Source: Piscicola geometra (Eukaryota > Annelida > Clitellata > Hirudinida > Piscicolidae). Taken from it: a stretch of 64,000 nucleotides of DNA. A program made the translations under genes and the position numbers. Positions 51,221 through 62,481 of this stretch are shown one piece after another. Every line of letters begins with the position of its first letter. Position 1 is the first letter of the stretch. Where the stretch lies: the NCBI GenBank assembly GCA_943735955.1, contig OX030959.1, positions 5,727,241 through 5,791,240 on the forward strand. Direction: 5' to 3'. The notes beneath the pieces were generated by a model. The model saw only the letters and a program-made list of their open reading frames with translations. It was not told where the DNA came from and searched no databases.

Positions 51221-54200
51221 ATGACAACTAAACGTAAATATAATCCGATACCGACAGTAGAGCAGATTCAAGGCGATATCATCACCCAGGTTGATAATCA
51301 ATTTCAAATTATCAAATAAAAGTTGTGTTTCATGAAATGTATTAATTTCACTGGTTTCACCATGATTATGCATCCAATCTAGTTGTCCAACCAGTATTGG
51401 GCCCCGTTCAGTAATGTGAAACGTCTGCCATTCAACGCACAGGTTGATATAAAATTAACTCTAGTTATTAAAGTATCAAAACAGGAGATTTTTAAACAAT
51501 GTTATAAGTATATAAACAGTATACAAAAAAAGTCTGCTCTATTCTTACAGATTATTGAAGACATTTATCAGAATGAGCTGAGGAAAACCAAGTAAGTATA
51601 TTAAACTATTTTTTAAATCAAAATTAAAAATAAATCTTACTGATTACTACAACTATGTTGAAACAGCTACTCAACCAAGAGAATCATGTTGCTGGAGTTT
51701 AGTCAGTACCTAGAAAACTATCTCTGGCCCAACTTCAATAAGAAAGTAATAAATATTTTTTCAAAATAATTTTTTTTTCATCATTTATTCATATTAATTA
51801 CATATAGCATTCCAGGATTAACTCAATTAAACTTAATCAATTAAATTAAATTGAGTTGTTCTTTCATAAATTGTTCAATGATGATTTTTTCTAATTTAGT
51901 CTTCAAGAGCTCACGTCATGTCCATCATGGTGATGGTGAATGAAAAGAACAGAGAGAGAATTCCTGCATGGGAGGTTCGTGCTCCAGTTTAATTTATTAA
52001 TAAAAAACTATGCTATTTAACTTTTTTAATATTAATTTTTATGATATTTTAAAATTTGAATAAAATTGAAAATATATCACTTTAAAATACTTAAAAACAG
52101 CAACAACAACCCAATCACTTCAAAAACCTCCACACCAACACAGTGCTTCAAATCGAGTCCCGAGAACTTTGGCGACTTCTTCAGGCGCGTGATGGACTTG
52201 AGTCTCGAAGGCCACGACCTTGACCTCCGCTACAACGACCTCTCCGTCGCCATTCTCTTCCTCATCCACGCCTTCAACAGCATGGGATGTGACCTGGTTA
52301 GGATGCAGGTGCTGAAGTTGGTCTCACCCCTCATCTGGCACAATGTCCTACCTTCGAGGAGGGACCAGGAGTTGGATAAGAACCCGCTGTACAAAAAGGC
52401 GTGGAAGAAGTTGAACGGCATTTACGAAAAGGCTTCGGAAGAGGAGAAGGCGGTGAGCAGGAAGGCTTTCAACTTCTTGTCTGAGCATCTGGACCGCTTT
52501 CTGAGAGTGTTGGACGGGGTGTCGATGGCGGGAGAGATGAAGAGGGGCCTGGGAGGGTACTGCGAGAGGATGCTCGAGTGGCTGATCGACTTGCAGGCGC
52601 AACTGCACAGCAGGAGGTTCCTGAACCTGGTGCTGCAGTCGAAGCACGTGATCATCAAGTGCTTCCAATCGCATCTCTGCTCCAGGGAGAAGGACGGCAA
52701 GTTGTTCCGGGAGCTGCTTGACAGGCTGGAGTTCTATTGCAGGTTCGAAATAAACGACCAATCGGGCGAGGCGTTGAACGAACGAGAGGTTATGATTGGT
52801 CGCTGTGACAAGATGTCGCACTTGCAAATGGTGATCTTCAAGAACTTCCCAGACCTCAAGCACCTGGCTCTCACCAGCGCAAGCACGCCCCAGAGCAGGG
52901 AGCAGATCACGCGGGACCTTTCAGACCTGCCCAACGACAAACTTCAGTTTCTCCTTTCCGAACTGCACCTCCTGCCCCCTCCTGCTACCCCTACCGATGC
53001 TCCGTCCAGCCTCAACGGTGGTGGCAGTGGCACTGAGCCTTCTTACAGCACATACGACAGTGTCTTCATGATGCGGGTGTTGGTGAGGGAAATAGAGGAG
53101 TACCCTTCGCAACTGGCGGTCCTCAACCAGATGCCCCTCTACCCCACCGAGGAGGTCATCTGGAACGAGAACATCGTGCCGCAGGAAAACCCAAACGGCT
53201 CCGAAGGGCGTCAATCCGGCTCTGGCGGCCTGGCTCTGCCGAAACTGAACCTGCAGTTCCTCACCATCCACGACTACCTCCTGCGTAACTTCAACCTCTT
53301 CCGTCTCGAGTCGACCTACGAGGTGCGTCAAGACATCGAGGACGCCGTCTATCGCCTCAAGCCCTGCCTCTCGACCGACGGCAGCTGCCACTTCGGCGGC
53401 TGGGCTCGCATGGCACACGCCATCGACGGTTTCAGCGTCTTCGAGGTCGGTCCACCGAACGTGGGCGAGAACAAGCCTTCGAGGGTGCGTGCCGACGTGA
53501 CGATCGACCTGAAGGGAAAGTCGAACGTGCGCAACGAGTGGCTGTCGCTGCGCAAGCACGATGTGGTCTTCCTGGTGACGCTGAGGCCAGTCTTCCAGGT
53601 GGGCACGTTGTTCGACTACCACCAGCCCTTCATCCCGCAAGTGGGGCTGGTGTACGTGCGGGGCTGCGAGGTGGAGGGTATGCTGGACGACAAGGGCAAG
53701 GTCATTGAGGAGGGCATCGACGTCAAGCCTGAGGTCAGCGGCAACAGGAGGACTTTCCGAGTGTTTCTCGATGCGAACCAGTACCAGGCCGACCTGCTGA
53801 AGATCAACGAGGGCAAGGAAGACCCCTACCAGACCTTCAACGTTCTCATCAGACGCAAGCCCAAGGAAAACAACTTCAAAGCCGTGTTGGAGACCATCAG
53901 AGATCTCATGAATATTCATTGCGTCGTTCCCGAGTGGATCATCGACATTCTCCTAGGCCTAGGCGACCCTGACTCCGCCCACTACTCCAAGCTGCCCACC
54001 TACGTGGCTAGCATGGACTGGAAGGATACTTTCCTCAACTTCTCGCATCTTAAGTCTTCTTTTCCTGGCCACCAGGTGGTGTATGAAGGTGTAGATGGAC
54101 CCAGTACTTTCGAAGGAGATGATGATGATGATCTCTCAGGAGGTGACAAGGAGAATATCGATGGTGATGGGGGGAAGGTAACTGATAAGTCTCAAAAGGA

Positions 54201-57200
54201 AGTTGATCCTCTTCCTCCTTACAAGCTGACCTTCACGCAAGCCAAAGACCCTTCTAGCGGCAAGTTGACGCAAACGATTCTTGTCAAGAACTACAAGCAC
54301 CTGAACCGTGGCCCATACCACTTCAACCAGCCCAAGAGCAACCAAATCGCCTTCACACCCACGCAAGTGGAAGCGATCAAGTCAGGCATGCAACCCGGCC
54401 TCACCATGGTGGTGGGCCCGCCCGGAACCGGAAAGACCGACGTGGCGGTGCAGATCATCTCGAACATCTACCACAACTTCCCCGAACAACGAACCCTCAT
54501 CGTGACGCATTCGAACCAGGCGTTGAACCAGTTGTTCGAGAAGATCATGGCCCTCGACGTCGAGGAGCGACACCTTTTGAGGCTGGGTCACGGGGAAGAT
54601 GACCTTGACACTGAGAACGATTACAGTCGCTATGGAAGGGTGAACTATGTGCTGGATCAGAGGTTGAGTCTCCTGGAACAGGTGAATAAACTGCACGTCA
54701 GTCTGGGTTTGACCTTGGAGAACCAGTACACATGCGAGTTGGCTGGCTACTTCTACTTGAACGAGGTGCTGAAGAGGCATGAAGAGTTCGTCAGGAGGAT
54801 CAGCAGCAAGGACGACACACCACGTGACCAACGAATCAGCAAGTACTTCCCGTTCAGTCGCTTCTTCGACGATTGCACCACGCCACTCTTCTGCGACGAC
54901 TACCGCAAGGACCTCGACACGGCGCAGGGCTGCTTCCGCTACATCGCCAAGATCTTCAAGCAACTCGAGGAGTTTCGACCTTTCGAACTTCTGCGCAACG
55001 GCAGGGATCGATCCAGGTACCTTCTGATCAAGGAGGCAAAGATCATCGCCATGACGTGCACGCACGCCGCCCTCAAGAGGCGAGACCTGGTCGAGTCTTT
55101 CTTCCAGTACGAGAACATCCTGATGGAAGAGTCGGCGCAGATCCTCGAGATCGAAACCTTCATCCCGCTCCTGCTCCAGAACCCCGAACACGGCACGAAC
55201 CGCCTCAAACGCTGGATCATGATCGGAGACCACCACCAACTGCCGCCAGTCATCAAGAACATGGCCTTCCAGAAGTTCTCCAACATGGAGCAGTCCCTCT
55301 TCACCAGGTTCGTACGTCTGGGCGTGCCCACCGTTGACCTCGACGCCCAAGGTCGTTCCAGACCATCGATTTGCAATCTTTACAATTGGCGCTACAAGAA
55401 TCTCGGAAACCTGCCCCATCTCCACCAATTGTCCGAGTATCGGCATGGCAACCCGGGCCTCTTCTTCGACTTCCAGTTGATCGACGTGCAGGACTACAAC
55501 GGCGTCGGAGAGTCCGAACCGAATCCGTTCTTCTACCAGGTGTGTCATCGCTTAGAAAAAAAATATTTCGTTAAATTTAATGTTAAATCATGTTAAATCT
55601 CATTAATAATCAATATTTAAATTACGTTATCCAATAATTTTGTTGTAAATGATAACATTCTGTATCAAAATCAAAACCAACTACCATTTTATTATTATCA
55701 TTATGTACATATTATTATTATCATCATTATGCACATCGTTGAAAAACCTGCAGAATCTGGCAGAGGCAGAGTACATTGGTGGTTTCTTCACGTACTTAAG
55801 ACTGATTGGCTATCCGGCCGAACGCATCACCATTCTGACCACGTACAACGGACAGAAACACCTGATTAGGGATGTGATCGAGCAAAGATGCGCCAGTAAT
55901 CGACTGATTGGAAAGCCCCTCAAGGTTCATGATGATGATGATGATAATGATAATGCGATTAATAATAGTAAAAATATTTATTATAATAATAACAATACAC
56001 AATAATAATCATATTTATAATACTATTATTAATACTCATCTTCAAAAATATTATACTATAAATGAAGATAAATTAAAATCATATTTAAAAGCTGATTTAA
56101 TAAATCTTAAATAATAACAAATTACTGACTGTTGATTGATTACCTTCCCTCAGATCACCACAGTGGACAGGTACCAGGGACAACAGAACGACATGATCCT
56201 ACTCAGCCTCGTGCGCACCAAGAATGTCGGTCATCTCAGGTGCGTGCTTAATGCCTGATTGTGGAGTTTAAAAAAATTAAATTGTTTTTTTATATATTTG
56301 ATATAGTGTGTAAATGTTATTTATATTATTTGTTAATTCTTATATGAAGTGAAGTTGAGGTTACAAGTTCTCATAGTTTTTTAATTTCATTAGCCACTTC
56401 ACCATCGCTCCCACCATCTCCACAACCCCTTCGAACCATCCCGACCGCACAGAGACGTGCGAAGACTGGTGGTGGCGATGTCGCGAGCGAGGCTTGGTCT
56501 GTACATCTTCGGTCGCGTCTCGTTGTTCCAGAACTGCTTCGAATTGACGCCCACCTTCTCGCAGCTGCTGCGTCGGCCGCTGAAGCTGCATTTGGCGCCC
56601 TTCGAAAAGTACGATGAGACGTTCGGCAGGAAGGTTCGTTGGTTGGGTGGGTAGGGTGGTGCCTTTTGTGGGTAGGAGGAATTGGTATTAGTGTGTAACG
56701 ACTCTCGGCTTGACCAATAATAAAAGTTCCTACATTCGAGTGCAACCGATGCCCTAGTAACCCTTAGGTGCAAATGAAAAGTTAAAATAATTATGATAAT
56801 ATTTATTTATCACCACCAATCTTGCTTCACCCTCTTCCATTCTAAACTCTCCTCCACGCCAGATCGAAGATGTCCCCCAAGGACCACCATTGGTGATCGA
56901 CGGCATGCCCCACATGACTCAGTACGTGTACGAGTTGTACAAGCAAAAGGTACACACGATCACCGAGGCGTACAACAAGCAGATGAGAGAGAATGAAAGG
57001 AGGATCGAGGAAGCGCGGGAAAAAGAAATGGCGCGAAAGCAGGAAGAGGAGAACGAGCGAATAAGACGGGATGAGGAACGAAGGGTGAGGGAGGAGTCGA
57101 CGGTGAAAGAGAAGGAGGAGAGGGATGAGGAGATCAGGAAGGAGGTGATGCAGAGGGATGTGGATGAGGAGGAGAAGATGGAAGGGGAGAAACAACAAGA

Positions 57201-57534
57201 AGAAGAAAAAGAAAAAGGAGAGGGTGAAGAAGGAGAGCAGCATATGCAGATACAAGAGACGCTCGACAAGTCAGAGTTGAAAGCATCATCATCATCAGCA
57301 GCATCGGCTGCTCATAGTCACCAGAAGCTGAATGAAGAGTATCAAGGAGATAGCAGTGATAGTGATAGTGGAGAATCGACCGAGGTGGATGATGATGATG
57401 ATAAGGGTGATGATGATAATGATGAGAAGGATGGTGGTGCTGATGATGATAAAAAAGGGGATGATGATGATGATGACAATGATAAGACTGACACTGATGA
57501 ACCAGAGAGTAAGAAAGTAAAGGGTGAAAAATGA
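51221..57534 (+). CDS. AQR: Aquarius, intron-binding spliceosomal RNA helicase (1609 aa)
   Basis: Ten exons: 51221-51289, 51383-51442, 51551-51591, 51667-51745, 51900-51974, 52144-55539, 55754-55924, 56154-56239, 56453-56633 and 56863-57534. All phases join. AQR (IBP160, EMB-4 in worms) is an SF1 Upf1-like helicase that binds the intron upstream of the branch point in activated spliceosomes. The N-terminal helical-repeat region carries [13 protein letters not shown]. The helicase core shows GPPGTGKT (motif I, 866-873), MEESAQ (motif II region, 1102-1107), GDHHQLPP (motif III, 1136-1143), YQGQQND (motif V, 1304-1310) and VAMSRAR (motif VI, 1333-1339). Family-specific blocks are near identical to vertebrate AQR. 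Unusual points are a 3396-nt exon 6 with no introns, an Asp-rich insert (about 760-800), and a 223-residue last exon rich in Glu/Lys/Arg then Asp, longer than the human tail (human 1485 aa in total). Confidence 0.96.
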
Positions 57535-57786
57535 ACCAAGTTTGAGTGATGCTATAATGAATATTTTTTAAAATTATTAAACAGCATTAATATTATGTTT
57601 ATTATTTCAGAAAAAATAATCGTTTATACATATTCATAATAAAGTATTTACCAAAGAATAGATTTGATAAATTCATTGAACTGTTGATTTAAAAAAATCA
57701 ACTCTTCACAATAAATCAATAATTATGCCAACTTCTTCACTCATTCATCAACGCGTCTACCATCCATTTATCCATCCGTGCATCCA
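57535..57786. terminator. Convergent 3' ends of AQR and GINS3
   Basis: The stop codons lie 252 bp apart on opposite strands. AQR has AATAAA at 57638-57643. GINS3 has AATAAA on the minus strand at 57603-57598 (TTTATT on plus). With these signals the two 3' UTRs would overlap by several tens of bases in antisense. Other hexamers may be used instead. Confidence 0.45.
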
Positions 57787-59369
57787 TCATACTCCCATCT
57801 GCATCCTCTTCCTCTTCCGCTTGTTCATGTGACTGATCATGCACGAGGCTGGTATCTTCTCCACCTCCTGCCTCTCCCACCTTGGTGATGATGACGATTA
57901 TGATGATGATGATGGTGATAATTATGAATTAAAGTAGTAACAAATACTAAATGAGGTTGTATTTAATAACTAAAAAAAACGCACACACACACTCTCCCTC
58001 CTCCACACAAGTACACACACACACACTCCCTCCTCCACACAAACACACACAGACAAACAAACACACAAACATTTTGAGTTGGAGGGAGCTGTGCAGGCCG
58101 ACGTCGAAGAGGCACCTCTCGGTGGAGTCGAGGGTCTCCTTGAAGGAGGACGACTCACTCTCGAGGGAGTTCAGCGATTGGTCCATCAGTCTCTTGAAGC
58201 GCTTCTGGAACGTCTGTGTTAGGGTGATGTTGCAGTCGCTTTGGTGGTTGAATATATCGACGTCTGGTAATTTAGGATTGATTAGTTAAGTATGCAATAA
58301 ATTATTTATCTAGAGCAATTGTTTAAATATGTAGACAATTAATCAATTGTATATAGACGATTAAATAATTAATTACACAGTTATTTAATTATGCAGGCAA
58401 TTATTAAATTAAATATGCAATTAATAAGTTATGAAGCGACCAGCAGTAAGCACTTTCCGACGTCGAGGACTTCTTCGTTGTGGTGGCAGTTCAGATGACC
58501 CATCTGCAGACCCACCTTGTAGTAGTAAGGACCTGTGTGCAGAGGAAATGGTGATTGTATGAGATATTATTTTTGAATAATATATAATATTTAAATAGTG
58601 GAGAAATTTTGAGTGAAATGTTCATTATTTAGAATGCTAGTGAAGTTTAAATAAATGAGTGATGGAGTATTAGTAGGTCAATTAAATAGTCAATATTGAA
58701 TTAATTATAATTATAAATTTTATGATCTGAACCTAATTTGTTGAGATCGACAACATTCGCATCAGCTGAGAAGATCTCCCTGTAGGCCTGGCCTGGTAGA
58801 TGATGGTGACAAGTAAATAATGCAATATTAATTAAAAGAAGATAATGCAAAAATTCAATAAAAATAAATATTGCAAAAAAACCATTTTAAAATGAAAAAA
58901 AAGTCAAATCAATGTTTAAGAAGAATGTTTACTGTATTGTTTGGGCAGTTCCACAACAGCTGATCTTCGTTCTCGACTGGCTAAGGTCTTGACGAGCCAG
59001 ATGGGAAGCTCAAGTTTGGTGCCCTTTTTGATGTCATTGTGGTTGTTTCGTGTGTCCAAATAGCCTAGAACAAATGTTTTGTGACAATGAAGTGAATGGA
59101 ATTGATTATGTGGTTGGGATAATTTTTTGACTTGCTTTTTGAATCAAGGCATGATACCAATCAAATAAAATTTATTTTATCTATATTTTTTATTAGTTTA
59201 GTATAATTAATACCCTCAAATAGAACCAACAATTCTTCCTGTTACCCATATTTGGCACATCAATTTCAAAGGTTGTTGTAAGACGTTCTTGAGTTGCTAA
59301 AATATCATCTATTTTAAAATAATTTTCTGTAAAGCTATCATACTTTGACAAGTCAGAATACACAGACAT
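57787..59369 (-). CDS. GINS3: GINS complex subunit 3 (Psf3), 216 aa
   Basis: Six exons: 59369-59246, 59064-58933, 58792-58733, 58532-58441, 58213-58065 and 57880-57787. All are GT..AG and phase-consistent. The 216-residue product equals the human length. Landmarks in order are YFKIDDILATQERL (A domain start), GTKLELPIWLVKTL, FSADANVVDLNKLGPYYYKVG, a LLLTFQKRFKRLMDQS helix, LDSTERCLFDVGL, and a basic C-terminus (MNKRKRKRMQ) like the KKRK tail of vertebrate Psf3. GINS3 is one of four subunits of GINS, part of the Cdc45-MCM-GINS replicative helicase in the nucleus. Exon 5 was started at 58213 and not at the earlier AG (58258), because only 58213 keeps phase with exon 4 and aligns without an insertion. 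The exon 5 donor sits in a GT-rich repeat and is the least certain junction. The gene is divergent from CCDC6 and tail-to-tail with AQR. Confidence 0.93.
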
Positions 59370-59638
59370 TTTATTTTGAGGAATTTAAATTATGAGCCAA
59401 ACCCTTTTAAAAGTGGATTTAATTTGAATCATACGTAAGGGCCGCTAGTATTGGAAACTCAATTTTAAATCTAAGTATTGTATTTTAGAGATTCAAAGCT
59501 TACATATTTTTTAAACTCATTGTTTTTATAGTTATTGAATCTAATTCAAATTAAATAACACTCTTTTCTTCAGCTTAGAACGTTAATAAACTCTGTTCTT
59601 TTTTTAAATATCTCCCAATTAAGAAATCTTGCTATAAA
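59370..59638. promoter_or_regulatory. Shared divergent promoter region, GINS3/CCDC6
   Basis: There are 269 bp between two outward-facing start codons. The DNA is AT-rich and no TATA box is placed for either gene. Such a short head-to-head spacer implies a bidirectional promoter with both 5' UTRs inside it. Confidence 0.55.
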
Positions 59639-62449
59639 ATGGCGGACAGTGTAAGTGACTTAGAGAGTGATGCAAGCTCTGTTGAGAGCTGTTCAGCTGA
59701 GCTGAGAGGAACTCAAAACGCCAATGTTAATATGATTATTCTTTAACCGTCAGATGAAATATTCTTAGAAGCATTAACTAAAATACAAGTTTATTAATTT
59801 AATTAAATTAATTCAAATTGAAGTTTTTATTTTTATATTTAGCTCAATAATATTTATTTCAAAAGCCATTACTTCAAATTCTAGGTAAAAATATTAAAAT
59901 AAAAGCCCCTCAATCACCCCTGCCCAAAATAATCTATAAACTGGCCACTCTGGGCATCATCACCAACACCAACCACTCAACAGTTGAGGAAGCGTCTGGG
60001 TTCGCTGCAGCAGGAGAACAGAGTCTTGAGGATGGAGCTGGACACTTTCCGCTTCAAGTGTCGCAGTCTCGAAGACGAGAACAAGGAACTCAAGAAGGCC
60101 CGAGTCACCATTGTGCGTGCTATTTTGTGCTTTTCTTTTCTTTTGTTTTTGTGGTTCTGTTTAAGGTTTTTACATTTATAGTATCAAAACCTTCAAGGAC
60201 GAATATTAAATTTTTAACAATCATTTATTTTAAAAATATTTAGTTTGTTCAACTTATTACTATAAAACCTTTCTTAAAGATCAAGATCATCAAGCCATCC
60301 ATTCCATTCTCAGCAACTGATGGCAGAGCAGCAGGAAGAGTACATCAGCAACACCCTCCTCAAGAAGATTCAGGCTCTCAAGAACGAGAAGGAACAACTC
60401 GCCAGGAACTACGAGCAGGAAGAGGAATTCCTCACGAACGACTTGTCTCGCAAGCTCTATCAGGTGTGCTTGTCTTGCTGTAATTTATTTTCATTATTTA
60501 TTAAACTATATTTTGAACTCAACGATAAACCACCATGTAAGTTTCAAGGCAAAAACTCTCTTCTACCCATTTACTGGTACACCCCAACCCTACCTTTCCA
60601 GCTTATCACCCAACCAGCCAACCGTTCACCCTACTCAACCATCCAACCCACTCAATCTCAACCCAACCCACTCAACTTCAACCCCTATCCCAACCATCCC
60701 ACCCGCACTAACCCTTCATCCATCCATCCACAAAGCTGCGGCAGGAGAAGTGTGAGTTGGAGGTGACGCTGGAGAAGGAGCAGGAGTACCAGGTGAACAA
60801 GTTGATGAGGAAGATCGAGAAGCTGCAGGCAGACGTCGTCAACAAGCAGGCTAACCTCGAGCAGGTGCTTTGTTGGTGGGGTGGATGCTTTGGGATGGTT
60901 CAGGATGGGCTTGGTGGCTGGAGTGGTTGGGGAGATGGTGATGATACGGTTGGAGGGCGGGGAGTGGTGGGAGTGGTTGGGCTGGAGTGGTTGTTGGTGG
61001 GGAATGGAGTGGAGTGAGTTGCTATGAACGTAGTGAGGGTTAAGTGTGCTTTGAATGCGCACCCACACTTTTCTCTGCACCACCCACTTCCACTAACCAC
61101 CCACCACCACTAACCACCTCCTTGCGCCACCCACAACCACCACTGCACCACCACCACCACCCCTGCACCACCCACCACCACTGGACCACCACTGCATCAC
61201 CACCACTTCACCACTGCACCACCACCACTGTAACACCCTTACCACCACTCCACCACCACCCACCATCCCCTGCACCACCCACCATCCCCTGCACCACCCA
61301 CCACCATTTACCACCAAAAATCACCACCACTTCACCACTGCACCACCACTGTGCCACTACCACCACCACTGCACCACCACCACCACCACCACCACCACTG
61401 TAACACCACCATCCTCTGCACCACCCACCACCATTTACCACCAAAAATCACTACCACTTCACCACTGCACCACCACCATCACCACCACTGTAACACCACT
61501 ACCACCACCACCACCACTGTAACACCACCACCACCACTGCACCACCACCACCACCACTGTAACACCACAGTTGAAGAAGGACAAGGTCGAGTTGGAGAAC
61601 CAACTGGAGCAAGAGCAGGAGGCCCTGGTGAACAAGTTGTGGAAGAGGATGGATAAGCTGGAGACAGAGAAAAGGTGGCTGCTGACGATGATGTTGATGT
61701 TGATGATGATGATGTTGATGATGATGATGAAGATGATGATGGTGTTGATGATGCTGATGTTGATGATGACGATGACGATGATGATGATGATGGTGGTGAT
61801 AGTGGTGGTGATGATTATGATAATGATTTATGGTGGTGGTAGGGAGATGTAAATGATAAAGAAGAAGAAGAACGAAGTATGAAAATTAAAAAAAAATGAT
61901 GATGGCGATAAGGATGGCATTAGAGTTTTTCATCTCACCACACAACCATCACGAAACCGCGACAGAATGCTGCAGCAGAAACTCGACCAGCCCATCTCGG
62001 CCCCCTCCTCGCCCAGGGACGCCCACAAGTTGGTCGTGAACAGCAACACCGCCGAGAACCTCTCGCAGAACATCCAATTCCTGAAGGCCGAGGTCGCCAG
62101 ACTGCAGAACCAACTCAAGAACGCGCAGTCGGAACGTGCGTGTGGGGGGGGGGAGAGTTTGGGGAGTTTGGGGGTTGGTTGTTGGGTGGATTTCGTGGGT
62201 GGTCGAGAGGGCATTTTATAGTCGAACACACGCACACAGACAAAGAAAAGGTCGTCCAGTTCGCCGAGGAAGAGAGGCAAATAAAAGAAGAGAATTTAAG
62301 GTGAAGCATCATTATCATCACTGCTATCACCACTATAGTCACAACTACTATCATCACGAATATCATTACTACTAGCATCACAACTAGCATCAATACTTTC
62401 ATCAGTAACGGTCACCACTACTGTCACCGCTAGTGTCACCACTAGTATT

Positions 62450-62481
<32 letters not shown>

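Noticed and set aside
52066..52143. ATG at 52066 as the start of AQR
   Set aside because: The 26 codons before 52144 are intron. Exons 1-5 upstream encode the conserved AQR N-terminus (SQYLENYLW and neighbours) and join in phase at 52144.
52348..55548. Antisense open frames of up to 388 codons within AQR exon 6
   Set aside because: They are shadows of a GC-rich coding exon; the plus strand matches Aquarius over its whole length with intact helicase motifs.
57732..57880. Alternative acidic reading frame through GINS3 exon 6
   Set aside because: The frame used gives WERQEVEKIP and the basic MNKRKRKR tail that matches Psf3; the alternative has no family support.
58214..58258. Earlier acceptor for GINS3 exon 5 (exon start 58260)
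   Set aside because: It would break phase with the exon 4 donor and insert residues absent from the family; 58213 keeps both phase and alignment.
60969..61852. Gly/Trp/Val-rich, His/Pro-rich and Met-rich open frames in CCDC6 introns 4 and 5
   Set aside because: They are translations of CCA and GAT repeats between well-supported exons.
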